Shown here one piece after another: positions 41,972-50,263 of a DNA stretch of 51,134 nt. Position 1 is the stretch's first letter, and each line of letters starts with the position of its first letter. The translations under genes and the position numbers were made by a program. Below the pieces are notes generated by a model. The model saw only the letters and a program-made list of their open reading frames with translations, ran no database searches and had not been told where the DNA came from. This stretch comes from Bryobacterales bacterium (GTDB lineage Bacteria; Acidobacteriota; Terriglobia; Bryobacterales; Bryobacteraceae), in assembly GCA_026954325.1 (NCBI GenBank), contig JAIXKK010000060.1, forward strand, positions 1 through 51,134. The letters run 5' to 3'.

Positions 41972-44002
41972 TCAGGGTTGCGTCGGCTTACGGGTCCACT
42001 CGGCGACCCAATCCAGAAATGATGTGTACCACAGGACGGAATTCAGCGGCTTGAGAATCCAGTGGCCTTCATCCGGAAAGAGAATGAGCTTCGAGGGCAC
42101 CTTCTTCATTTGAAGAGCGGTAAACAGTTGTTGCCCCTGGCCAATGGGAACACGGTAATCCAACTCGCCTTGAATGACCAGCGTGGGGGTCTTGAATTCG
42201 TTGACGAAATAGCTCGGAGACCAGCGCTGATAGACCTCGGGGTTGTCCCACGGCATGCCGCGGAATTCCCACAGCGGGAACCAGAGTTCTTCCGTGGTCC
42301 CCGCCATGCTGCGCAGATCGAAAACTCCGGCGTGAGAGACGAAGGCCTTGAAGCGCTGCGTGTGGCCCAGCATCCAGTTGATCATGTAGCCGCCGTAACT
42401 GCCCCCCGCCGCGGCGAAACGATCCGCGTCGGCATAGGGCTGGCCGGCAACATAATCCACCACGGCCATGATGTCGTCATAGACTTTGCCGCCCCAATCA
42501 GAATTGATGTCGTCGGTGAATTTCTGGCCGTATCCCGTCGAGCCTCGGGGATTCGGCATGACGATGACAAATCCGGCGGCGGCGAAGACCTGTGGATTCC
42601 ACCGATAGCTCCAACTCTCCGACCATGCGCCCTGAGGACCGCCGTGGATGAGGAATAGCACGGGATATTTTTTCTTCGCGTCGAAGCCGGGCGGCTTGAG
42701 AAGAAAGCTCTGCACCTTGGCATCCTCCGCCCCGGTGACCCAGAAATCCTCGAACGGAGCCAGAGAGTACTCGGCGAGCAGGGCGTCATTCAGATGGGTG
42801 AGCGGTGTAGCCGGACCGCCCGTGGATGCCACCGTGTAGATTTCGCTGGGGTGCGCCCCGGTCTGCCCGGTGTAGATCATGTTCTTGCCGTCAGCGGGGA
42901 ACTGCACATCGTCAATCGCGCCCGCGCCGCTGATGAGAATGCGCGAGGCGCCGCCCGTGACGGGGATCATCTGAAGGACCGTACGGCCGCGGTCTTCCGT
43001 GACGAAAAAGAGGCGTTTGGAATCGACGGACCAGGACATGCTCTCCACGTTCCGGTCGATGTTCTCCGTCAGAACAGTGGTGCGGGCGGTGGCGCGATCG
43101 AGCACCACCAGTCGCCAGCGGTCGCTTTCATAACCGGCCCGCTGCTGCTGGCGAAAGGCGATCCAGCGGCCATCCGGAGAGTACTGCGGCGAATTGTCGG
43201 CGGCGGCGTTGACCGTGATCTTTCGAGACTCGCCACCTTCCATCGGCACGACGTAAAGTTCGGAGTTGGTGCTGACGGCCGGCTCCGGGTCGGGGTTCAT
43301 GACATAGCAGAGTTCCTTGCCGTCTGGCGAGATGGCGTAGTCATCAGGACCGCCGAGAGAGAACGGGGGGACCAGGCGTGGTCCCGGCGTCAGGTCTTTG
43401 GGGGAACCACCCTCAATCGGCACGGTGAGCAGATGGGCGCGGCGGGCAGTCTGGTATTCCGTCCAGTGTCGATAAAGAAGAGACGTATAAATCCGCGCCT
43501 TCACCTTGGAAGTCTTCTCTTCCTCCAAACGCCTCTTGTTGCAGGCGTCGTCGGGACAATCCGGATAGACCTCGCTGTTGAAGACCACCGCCTTCCCGTC
43601 GGGAGAGAACAGGACGCCTGAAGCCTCCGTACTCAAATTGGTGACCTGCCGCGGGCCGGCGCCGTCGGGGTCCATCAGCCAGACTTGAGACGATCCGCCG
43701 CGATTGGAGATAAAGGCAATGTGCTTGGAATCGGGCGACCAGCGGGGCCGTTCGTTGGTGGTCCCTTCGTTGGTAATTCTCCTCGGAGTGCCGCCGGCCA
43801 CGGGAACCACCCAAATCTGCTTTGGTTTCGCGTTCTTGTCGAGGTCGATTGTTTGGACCGTGAATGCAACCGTCACCCCGTCGGGAGAAACCTGCGGCTC
43901 GCTGATGCGGGAAATGCGCATCATCGCCTGCGCATCGAACGGTTTTTTCTGCGCCGGCAGCGCGGGGACGGCTATCATCACGGAAAGTACCACAAACCGC
44001 AT
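41972..44002 (-). CDS. S9 family (prolyl-oligopeptidase-type) secreted peptidase
   Basis: 676 aa. Signal peptide RFVVLSVMIAVPALPAQ. Then a WD40/TolB-like propeller (repeats such as FSPDGKAVVFNSE, YSPDGRWIAFRQQ and SVDSKRLFFVTED) and a C-terminal alpha/beta hydrolase: GGPQGAWSESWSYRWNPQVF, the Ser elbow AAAGGSYGGYMINWMLGHT (S535), Asp in VIQGELDYRVP and His in FPDEGHWI. The ATG at 44002 is preferred over one 21 bp upstream because it puts the signal peptide first and has TACAAT 7 nt before it. It degrades peptides in the periplasm or outside. First gene of the S9-PIG-L-selA unit. Confidence 0.92.
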   Translation of the reverse strand: MRFVVLSVMIAVPALPAQKKPFDAQAMMRISRISEPQVSPDGVTVAFTVQTIDLDKNAKPKQIWVVPVAGGTPRRITNEGTTNERPRWSPDSKHIAFISNRGGSSQVWLMDPDGAGPRQVTNLSTEASGVLFSPDGKAVVFNSEVYPDCPDDACNKRRLEEEKTSKVKARIYTSLLYRHWTEYQTARRAHLLTVPIEGGSPKDLTPGPRLVPPFSLGGPDDYAISPDGKELCYVMNPDPEPAVSTNSELYVVPMEGGESRKITVNAAADNSPQYSPDGRWIAFRQQQRAGYESDRWRLVVLDRATARTTVLTENIDRNVESMSWSVDSKRLFFVTEDRGRTVLQMIPVTGGASRILISGAGAIDDVQFPADGKNMIYTGQTGAHPSEIYTVASTGGPATPLTHLNDALLAEYSLAPFEDFWVTGAEDAKVQSFLLKPPGFDAKKKYPVLFLIHGGPQGAWSESWSYRWNPQVFAAAGFVIVMPNPRGSTGYGQKFTDDINSDWGGKVYDDIMAVVDYVAGQPYADADRFAAAGGSYGGYMINWMLGHTQRFKAFVSHAGVFDLRSMAGTTEELWFPLWEFRGMPWDNPEVYQRWSPSYFVNEFKTPTLVIQGELDYRVPIGQGQQLFTALQMKKVPSKLILFPDEGHWILKPLNSVLWYTSFLDWVAEWTRKPTQP

Positions 44003-44009
44003 ATTGACG

Positions 44010-44015
44010 ATTGTA
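44010..44015 (-). promoter_or_regulatory. -10 box before the S9 peptidase start
   Basis: Minus-strand TACAAT ends 7 nt before ATG 44002, no Shine-Dalgarno. Part of the leaderless pattern. A convincing -35 is not seen. Confidence 0.45.
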
Positions 44016-44078
44016 GCTGCCATGACTTTCCGCTGTCTGAACTGCTGGCGGCGATTTCAGGCCGCGCGGAAAGGCCGG

Positions 44079-44810
44079 CTACTTCGTCACCACGAAGCGG
44101 TCCACTTCCTTGCCGTTTTCATCCACCTGGCGGACCGTCAGCCTCGAGTCCTCGGCATCGGCGAGCGTGAAGGAGTGCGTATTCGAGACGAAGCGCGTGG
44201 TGAACTCCTGCCAGGACTCCGGCTTGTTCTCCTGCTCCGGATTGTAGAGACGCGCGCCGCCGGCCCCGGTGACAAGATAGAGCACTCCATTGGGCTGGGT
44301 GTGGGACGACCCATCGTAGGTCTTGTCGATGGCTCACTTCCCGTCCACTTCAGAACGCCACTCCTCCGGTTTTTCAGGAATCAATCGCAAGGGATGGCTG
44401 CGCTGGTAATTGTGAACGTGACCGGCGAACACAATGTCGACCTTGCCCTGCTCGAAAATCGGAGCGAGCAGCCGCATCCACTGGTCCTTGAAGTGGGCCT
44501 TCGAAGAGTTGAACCCGGGATGATGGAAGATGACGAAGCGCCACTTCGCGGATTGCGCGGAGGCGAGGTCCTTCTCCAACCAGTTGCGAAGAGCGGGCGA
44601 GGTCCACTCGGCGTACTTGTTGGAATCGAGCACGGTCCAGTGGGAGTTGCCGTAATCGAAGGAGTAGCTGGCCATGCGCGGAAACTGCTTGCCCGCGGAA
44701 TCGAGGAAGGGCTGCAGCACATAGGGTTCCGCGAGAAACGGGCTGTCCGGCGGCGCCGCCGCGCACGCGAGGGCCGGCAGAGCGGAACACAATAAAAGAA
44801 ACTTGCGCAT
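44079..44810 (-). pseudogene. Metallophosphoesterase gene with internal deletion and in-frame TGA
   Basis: Starts with a signal peptide (MRKFLLLCSALPALACAAAP) joined directly to the middle of a calcineurin-type phosphoesterase. The first metal motifs (GD-x-H and GNHD) are missing, while VIFHHPGFNSS and FAGHVHNYQRSHP remain. After EVDGK a TGA (44336-44334) interrupts the same frame, which then continues IDKTYDGSSHTQPNGVLYLV, TGAGGARLYNPEQ to a stop at 44079. A TGG-to-TGA change is the simplest cause. Both a deletion and a nonsense codon indicate a dead gene. It is upstream of the S9 gene on the same strand. Confidence 0.82.
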
Positions 44811-44875
44811 CCTCTGTCAATGTAGCGTACCTGTTCAGCCCTCGCGCTCTTTGGACCTGCCACCGGCCGAACTGT

Positions 44876-44881
44876 TAGGAT
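44876..44881 (+). promoter_or_regulatory. -10 box before the SLH protein start
   Basis: TAGGAT ends 7 nt before ATG 44889. A TTGGAC at 44851-44856 is a possible -35, with a long 19-nt spacer. A GAGGG lies immediately before the ATG, too close for a normal ribosome site. Confidence 0.4.
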
Positions 44882-44888
44882 TCGAGGG

Positions 44889-47018
44889 ATGCGTCTTTTC
44901 TTCTGTCTCTTGCTGGCGGCGTGTTCTTGGGCGGAGGTGACGGCTGGAGTTTCCGTTCGGGTTTCCACCTTTGACCCCGCTACGACGCCTCGCGGGTCGG
45001 TTATCCCGGGAAAGACGAAGGCGCCGGTTCACCGGTCCCTGCTCACCCCTGAGCAACAGGCCGCGCAGGAAGCCTTCGTAAAGCCCCGCGGCCCGGAAAG
45101 GGTGCCCTCCCCGCCGCGGCTTGAAAGTACTGGAACACTGCCGTCCCGTACGCCCGCCCTCGCCGGATCCCCGCTTGCCGATACAGCCGGCATCAGCTTC
45201 GAAGGAATTCCGCAAACCGAATTGCTCCCGCCTTCGCCGAGTATCGCAGTTGGGCCCGACGATGTGATCGAGGTAGTGAACTCGCGCATCGCCCGCTTTT
45301 CAAGAGACGGGAAAATGACCGACTCCGTCCACCTGCAGCAATGGTTTCAAACCGACCTGCCGTCGCTGTGCCCTTCCGCCTCTCAAGGCGCCTGTATTCT
45401 TGGCGACGTCTCGGTGCGCTATGACCAGTATCACGGCCGGTTCGTCATGATCTTACAAGCCCGGGATGAAATGGCGGACAACTCCTTCATCCTGGTCTCC
45501 GTCTCAAACGGAGCCACCTACGCGAGCGGCTGGAAAAACTGGGTGCTCGACGCCATCGACGTCAACGGCTCGGTGCGCAGCTACGCCGACTTCCCTCAAA
45601 TCGGCCTGGATGATCAGGCCATCTACATCACCATGGTGCGATTCCGGTCATTCTTCAACAGCCTGCTGACGCCGAAATTGCGCATTCTGCGAAAAGCCGA
45701 CCTCTACAAGCCCGGAGCTACGGCGCTGCCGTATAAAGATCTCACCGGCTTCACCAATGCCGACAATTCACAAGTGCTGACCCTCCAGCCGGTTCACATG
45801 CGCGGCCGCACTGGCGTGGCTGCCCCGGGGGCGCTAATGATCAACGCATCCGGAGTGGCGGGCGCGGATTACCTCACCTTGTGGCGGATCAACGATCCTT
45901 TGGAAAATCCTTCCACTGTTCGGACAACGTTGAGTGGGCTGTGGAAATACGGCGCGCCGGCTCCGGCGGCGCAACTCGGGACGAACACCCTTCTCTTCAC
46001 GGGAACGGATCCGGATATTCTCAAGGCGGTCTACCGCGAGGGAGTGCTGGCCGCCGCGCAAAATGCCGGCTTCGCCGATGAACCCACCACCGTGGCGTAC
46101 ACGCGCATCGGCGCCGCCTCCAACAGCGTGCTCTCCCAATCGCGCTGGATCAACGGCAACTTCTTCTTCCCCGCCTTCGACGTTCCCGCCACCACCGGAC
46201 CCGCGGTGTCATTGCCGAATAAGTTGATCACTGGAACGACGACGGGGGCCGGCGGGAACCTCACTTACGCCGGGATCACGGATGTGAAAGCCGGCGAGGA
46301 CGTCTACCGCCCGAGCGGCGACGGGCAGGCGAGGTATGGAGAGTACTTCGGCGGCGCGGTCGATCCTGTCAACGGAGGCCTGTGGGTAACCGGAGAATAC
46401 GCTAAGCCGCGTCTTTCCGGGGTATCGCAATATGGGACTTGGGTAGCTTACTTCCCCTGGGGAACCACACCGCTCTACAGTGATGTCTCCACGGCGTCGC
46501 CGTTTTTTGATTCCGTCAATGTGCTCGGAATGTGGGGAATTACCGGCGGATGCGGCGCGAGTATCTTTTGCCCCGGCGGCCGGACTACCCGAGGCCAGAT
46601 GGCCGCTTTCATCGTCCGGTCCATTTTCGGGGAAAAATTCACGCCTCCCGCGACGCCCTATTTTACTGACGTCCCCGCCACGCACCCGCAATTCGCCTAC
46701 ATCCAGAAACTGCGGGAACTGGGCATCACGCAGGGATGCACGGCTGCCAGGTTCTGCCCCGATGACACGGTGACCCGCTCACAGGCGGCGGTCTTCGTCA
46801 TCCGGGCTAAGTTCGGAGCCTTGTTCGGCGACAATTTCTCCTTCCCCTCCACGGCCTATTTCTCCGACGTCGCCACCGGGGATCCCCGGTTCCCGTTCGT
46901 GCAGAAATTGAGAGAACTCGGCATCACACAGGGCTGCGCCGCCGGCCGGTTCTGCCCGGAGGATCCCGTAACGCGAGAGCAGATGGCGGCCTTTCTGGTG
47001 CGCGCGTTCCTGAACTGA
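44889..47018 (+). CDS. Secreted protein with three Cys-paired SLH repeats
   Basis: 709 aa. Signal peptide LFFCLLLAACSWAEV, a pro-rich segment, then a large beta-rich domain (about 100-520) with SIAVGPDDVIEVVNSRIARF, ASQGACILGDVSVRYDQYHG and ALMINASGVAGADYLTLW. Three S-layer homology repeats from about 525 to the end each carry the pattern G-I-T-x-G-C-x5-C-P (GITGGCGASIFCP, GITQGCTAARFCP, GITQGCAAGRFCP) followed by TRxQxAxFxxR. The paired Cys in each repeat probably form a staple, a variant common in Acidobacteria-type SLH proteins. SLH repeats anchor proteins to the cell wall or outer surface. Ligand unknown. Confidence 0.85.
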   Translation: MRLFFCLLLAACSWAEVTAGVSVRVSTFDPATTPRGSVIPGKTKAPVHRSLLTPEQQAAQEAFVKPRGPERVPSPPRLESTGTLPSRTPALAGSPLADTAGISFEGIPQTELLPPSPSIAVGPDDVIEVVNSRIARFSRDGKMTDSVHLQQWFQTDLPSLCPSASQGACILGDVSVRYDQYHGRFVMILQARDEMADNSFILVSVSNGATYASGWKNWVLDAIDVNGSVRSYADFPQIGLDDQAIYITMVRFRSFFNSLLTPKLRILRKADLYKPGATALPYKDLTGFTNADNSQVLTLQPVHMRGRTGVAAPGALMINASGVAGADYLTLWRINDPLENPSTVRTTLSGLWKYGAPAPAAQLGTNTLLFTGTDPDILKAVYREGVLAAAQNAGFADEPTTVAYTRIGAASNSVLSQSRWINGNFFFPAFDVPATTGPAVSLPNKLITGTTTGAGGNLTYAGITDVKAGEDVYRPSGDGQARYGEYFGGAVDPVNGGLWVTGEYAKPRLSGVSQYGTWVAYFPWGTTPLYSDVSTASPFFDSVNVLGMWGITGGCGASIFCPGGRTTRGQMAAFIVRSIFGEKFTPPATPYFTDVPATHPQFAYIQKLRELGITQGCTAARFCPDDTVTRSQAAVFVIRAKFGALFGDNFSFPSTAYFSDVATGDPRFPFVQKLRELGITQGCAAGRFCPEDPVTREQMAAFLVRAFLN

Positions 47019-47027
47019 GGCGCGGGC

Positions 47028-47597
47028 TCACTCGTGCTCTCGCACCTGCCGCAGGCGATCGCGCAACAGGGGCGAGAGGGTGGCTTCCATCTCGGGAGTG
47101 ATGAGGCGCGCTTCGTCAAGGTCTTTGAGATGCGCTTGGTCCTTCAGCCGGAAACTTGTGAGTTTCATACGAACCAGATCTCCCGGAGGGATCAGCCGCA
47201 CGCCTTGAAGCACACGGCAAGGGCCTAGCCGCGGAGTTGGCTCCGGATAGGTCTCGCGAACCTTCTCTCCGGCAAACAACAAATGCACTGCGCGCCGGCC
47301 GGAAGGCTCTCCGGCCTGCACCAGCATATCCACGCCTGCCACATGGCGGTACTGGAATCCGAATGACGCCACGGCCTCCTTGATCTTGTCAAGATCCTCG
47401 CGCCGGACACTGATGTCGATATCCTTGGTCAGGCGGCCGGCATCCGGTTCCACGCCTTCCACGTAGAGGTAGGCCGCGAGTCCTCCCACTACGCGGTAAT
47501 CCAAGCCTGCCGCTGTGAATGCAGCATCAATCCGTTTCGCCAGGTCGAAAAGTTGCTCCACACGCCTCTCGAAGAATGTATTGACGTAGACCGTCAC
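47028..47597 (-). CDS. Nucleotidyltransferase-fold protein
   Basis: 189 aa. The centre is a minimal NTase core: YRVVGGLAAYLYVEG, then TKDIDISVRREDLDKI, giving the Gly-Gly and Asp-x-Asp motif, followed by AVHLLFAGEKVRETYPEP and GDLVRMKLTSFRLKDQAHLKDLDEARL. This resembles the AbiEii/MNT-type group. No antitoxin-like AbiEi or HEPN gene is adjacent, so a toxin-antitoxin role is not supported. GTG 47597 was chosen because the match starts there (TVYVNTFFERRVEQLFDLAK); the 45 codons upstream overlap the proC promoter. GATAAT lies 16 nt upstream. Confidence 0.72.
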   Translation of the reverse strand: MTVYVNTFFERRVEQLFDLAKRIDAAFTAAGLDYRVVGGLAAYLYVEGVEPDAGRLTKDIDISVRREDLDKIKEAVASFGFQYRHVAGVDMLVQAGEPSGRRAVHLLFAGEKVRETYPEPTPRLGPCRVLQGVRLIPPGDLVRMKLTSFRLKDQAHLKDLDEARLITPEMEATLSPLLRDRLRQVREHE

Positions 47598-47663
47598 GGT
47601 AGTCTCTGAAGGGATTATCCCACGCAGGTTGGCCGAAGACAGAAACAACCGGCCGCGGCCCGG

Positions 47664-47669
47664 TAGAAT
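47664..47669 (+). promoter_or_regulatory. -10 box before proC
   Basis: TAGAAT ends 8 nt before GTG 47678; no Shine-Dalgarno in between. No clear -35 at the usual distance. Confidence 0.4.
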
Positions 47670-47677
47670 AAGGCAGA

Positions 47678-48544
47678 GTGTCTCTGGAACTAAGAGTGGC
47701 GATTTTGGGCGCTGGAAACATGGGCGGCGCATTGCTTGGCGGAATTCTCAAGGCAGGCGTTGTGGACAAAAACCACGTCGTGGCCACCGTGCGCGGCGAA
47801 GAGAAGGCCGATGCTTTACGCGCAAAGTACGGATGCGGCGTGCTTGCCGGGGGCAACCGGACGGCGGCGGAAGGGGCTACGCTGATTGTGCTCGCCACCA
47901 AGCCGCACATTGTCCCGAAGGTGGTGGACGAGATTGCTCCCGTACTGAAAAAGGAGCAGATTCTCGTGTCCCTGGCGGCGGCGCTCCCGCTGGCGGTCAT
48001 CGAGAAACGCTTGCTCGCCCCCATGCCCTGCTTTCGCGCCATGCCCAACATCCCCGTCGTCGTGGAAGAGGGAGCCGTGGCCATCTGCGGCAACGCGCAC
48101 GCCCGCCCCGAGCATCATCTGGTGGTCGAGCGGATGTTCCGCGCCGTGGGCATTGTGTGCACCGTGGAAGAGGAGATGATGGATGCCGTCACCGCGCTTT
48201 CCGGCAGCGGCCCCGCCTACGTGTACATGGTCATTGAGGCCTTCATCGCCGGCGGCGTGAAGATGGGGCTCTCCCGCGAAGCCTCCACGCGTCTGGCCGA
48301 ACAGACGGTGCTCGGCGCCGCCAAGCACGTCCGCGAATCCATGCTCCACCCCGCCATCCTGCGGGACGAGGTGACCACGCCGGGAGGCACCACCATCGTC
48401 GCCATTCACGAACTCGAGCGCCACGGACTGCGTTCGATGCTCATCTCGGCCATCGAAACCGCCACCCGGCATGCCAAGGAGCGCAGCAAGGCCCTGGCGC
48501 AGAAGCTCGATCAGGATCAGCCGCCCGCCGCGAAACCGGGGTAG
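47678..48544 (+). CDS. proC: Pyrroline-5-carboxylate reductase
   Basis: 288 aa, last enzyme of proline synthesis. VAILGAGNMGGALLGGILKAG (NADPH site), VLATKPHIVPKVVDEIAP, MPCFRAMPNIPVVVEEGAVA, and the C-terminal signature DAVTALSGSGPAYVYMVIEA with LAEQTVLGAAKHVRES, LRDEVTTPGGTTIVAIHELE. The GTG at 47678 gives the normal N-terminus; a later GTG (47696) would cut into the first strand. The last 28 bp overlap the convergent SDR gene, and the extra Lys/Gln/Ala/Pro-rich tail is not part of the fold. Confidence 0.95.
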   Translation: MSLELRVAILGAGNMGGALLGGILKAGVVDKNHVVATVRGEEKADALRAKYGCGVLAGGNRTAAEGATLIVLATKPHIVPKVVDEIAPVLKKEQILVSLAAALPLAVIEKRLLAPMPCFRAMPNIPVVVEEGAVAICGNAHARPEHHLVVERMFRAVGIVCTVEEEMMDAVTALSGSGPAYVYMVIEAFIAGGVKMGLSREASTRLAEQTVLGAAKHVRESMLHPAILRDEVTTPGGTTIVAIHELERHGLRSMLISAIETATRHAKERSKALAQKLDQDQPPAAKPG

Positions 48545-49323
48545 AGCAGCATGCCGCCATCGACGAAGATGCTCGCGCCGGTTACGTAATCGGCGTCGTC
48601 CGAGGCAAGCCATACCGCCACCCGCCCGATGTCCTCGGGTTCCCCAATGCGTTTATCGGGAATCAGCCGCATCAGCGAATCGAGGGCCTGGGGCGTATCC
48701 CAGGCGCCTTTGTTGATCGGCGTCCGGATGGCGCCGGGACAGATGCTGTTCACGCGAATTCGCAACGGGGCTACTTCTTGAGCGATGGACTTCATTAACT
48801 GCATGACGCCCCCTTTCGAAGCAGCGTAGTTGACGTGCCCAGCCCAGGGGATCACCTCATGCACCGAACTGATGCAAATGATCTTCCCGAGCGCGCGCGA
48901 AACGCCAGGGCGCATCCCCTGCCGTTTGAACCCGCGAACAGCCTCGCGCGAACATAGAAACTGTCCCGTCAAATTCACGCTGATGACGGTGTTCCACTGC
49001 TCCAGTGTCATCTCATCGAACGGGGAGTCTTTCTGCAAGCCCGCATTGTTGACCATGATGTCGATGCCGCCGAACTCGGAAACGGCGCGCTCGAACATCC
49101 CCAGCACGTCGGCTTCTACCGAGACATCCGCTTTGTGGGCGATGGCGCGTACGCCGAAGCGCGAAGAGATGTCCGAGGCGATCTGGGCGGCAATGCCGTC
49201 TCCGCTCACATAGTTGATCATGACATCGGCCCCGGCGCTGCCCATTTCATAAGCCACTGCCTTGCCGATGCCGCTGTTGGCGCCCGTGACGAGCGCCCTT
49301 TGTCCTCTTAGTTTCTGATCCAT
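48517..49323 (-). CDS. SDR-family oxidoreductase (glucose 1-dehydrogenase-like)
   Basis: 268 aa. The Rossmann motif is RALVTGANSGIGKAVAYEMG, the structural motif NNAG, and the catalytic set Ser (ICISSVHEVIP) and Tyr-x3-Lys in VNYAASKGGVMQLMKSIAQE. RVNSICPGAIRTPINKGAWD and GASIFVDGGML complete the classical SDR. It is closest in pattern to glucose 1-dehydrogenase/3-oxoacyl reductase-like SDRs; substrate not determinable. The ATG at 49323 has GAGG 7-8 nt upstream and begins the family match (DQKLRGQRALVTG); the frame is open 28 codons further upstream with no support. Divergent from the sugar isomerase, which suggests a sugar-related function. Confidence 0.88.
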   Translation of the reverse strand: MDQKLRGQRALVTGANSGIGKAVAYEMGSAGADVMINYVSGDGIAAQIASDISSRFGVRAIAHKADVSVEADVLGMFERAVSEFGGIDIMVNNAGLQKDSPFDEMTLEQWNTVISVNLTGQFLCSREAVRGFKRQGMRPGVSRALGKIICISSVHEVIPWAGHVNYAASKGGVMQLMKSIAQEVAPLRIRVNSICPGAIRTPINKGAWDTPQALDSLMRLIPDKRIGEPEDIGRVAVWLASDDADYVTGASIFVDGGMLLYPGFAAGG

Positions 49324-49406
49324 TGCATCCTCGCTGGCGCGAACTGTCCCCCTATCCCAATTATTCCCCAGATTGGTAGTATCCTGTCCAAGGCAGGAGG
49401 CCGGCA

Positions 49407-50246
49407 TTGAAATTCGGAGTGAACTTACTCATCTGGACAGCGAACTTTACGGAGCGGCATTTCCCGTTGCTGCCCCGGATCAAGGCGGCGGGCTTTGACG
49501 GAGTGGAACTTCCGCTGTTCGCGCCCCATGGCTACCCGGCGGGAGCCGTGCGCCGGGAACTCGAATCGAATGGCTTGGAGGCTACCACCTGCTGCATCCT
49601 TCCAGGCGGGTGCAGCCTGTTTGACTCCGATCCATCCAGCCGGAATCGGGCCATGGATCATGTCCGCAAACAGATCGAGGTAAATGCCGAATTGGGAAGC
49701 AAGTTGATGGCAGGCCCGCTCTATTCGCCCGTCGGCTACCTCCCGGGACGCCGCCGGACCGCCCAGGAATGGTCTCGCGCCATCGAATCCTACCAGGAAC
49801 TGGCCGCCGCCCTCGACCAATTTCAGGTGACGATGGCCATTGAACCCCTGAACCGGTTCGAGACCTTCTTCCTGAATACGGCCGCCGACGGCGCGGCCCT
49901 TTGCGGCGCGGTGAACCATCCGCGCGTCGGCCTCCTCATCGACACCTTCCATTGCAACATCGAAGAGAAGGACATCGCGGCTGCCTACCGCACGGCCGGA
50001 CGCCACCTGAAGCACGTGCACACCTGCGAAAACGACCGCGGCATCCCCGGCAGCGGACATGTCGAATGGGGTCCCGTCTTCTCCGCCATAAGGGAGGTGG
50101 GCTATGACGGGTGGTTCACCATCGAAAGCTTCGGTTTCAACCTGCCGGAAATTTCCGGAGCCGCCGCCATCTGGCGCGATCTGGCCCCCACGCCCGACGC
50201 CATCGCCTACGAAGGTCTGAAATTTTTGAAGCGGAATTGGATCTGA
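49407..50246 (+). CDS. Sugar phosphate isomerase/epimerase (xylose-isomerase-like TIM barrel)
   Basis: 279 aa. TTG start with AGGAGG exactly 6 nt upstream. KFGVNLLIWTANFTERHFPL and AAGFDGVELPLF open the barrel. Metal/catalytic residues expected in D-tagatose/D-psicose 3-epimerase-like proteins are seen in AIEPLNRFETFFLNTAADG (Glu), GLLIDTFHCNIEEKD (Asp and His), HLKHVHTCENDRGIPGSGHV (His, Arg region) and WFTIESFGF (Glu). It probably interconverts ketoses or isomerises hydroxypyruvate-like substrates. The divergent SDR may act on the same sugars. A TAGTAT -10 candidate lies at 49377-49382. Confidence 0.87.
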   Translation: MKFGVNLLIWTANFTERHFPLLPRIKAAGFDGVELPLFAPHGYPAGAVRRELESNGLEATTCCILPGGCSLFDSDPSSRNRAMDHVRKQIEVNAELGSKLMAGPLYSPVGYLPGRRRTAQEWSRAIESYQELAAALDQFQVTMAIEPLNRFETFFLNTAADGAALCGAVNHPRVGLLIDTFHCNIEEKDIAAAYRTAGRHLKHVHTCENDRGIPGSGHVEWGPVFSAIREVGYDGWFTIESFGFNLPEISGAAAIWRDLAPTPDAIAYEGLKFLKRNWI

Positions 50247-50249
50247 CGC

Positions 50250-50255
50250 TACAAT
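50250..50255 (+). promoter_or_regulatory. -10 box before fabI
   Basis: TACAAT ends 8 nt before ATG 50264; TTGAAG at 50226-50231 is an acceptable -35 with an 18-nt spacer. No Shine-Dalgarno. The -35 lies in the end of the upstream coding region. Confidence 0.5.
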
Positions 50256-50263
50256 AGCGGAAC

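Noticed and set aside
44300..44340. Selenocysteine codon in the metallophosphoesterase
   Set aside because: The hairpin after the TGA is short and starts too close for a typical bacterial SECIS, and the gene already lacks essential metal motifs. Kept only as a check under findings.
47028..47732. Toxin-antitoxin (AbiEii-type) module
   Set aside because: Only the NTase-fold protein is present. No antitoxin or HEPN partner lies on either side; the 45-codon upstream extension overlaps the proC start and is not supported.
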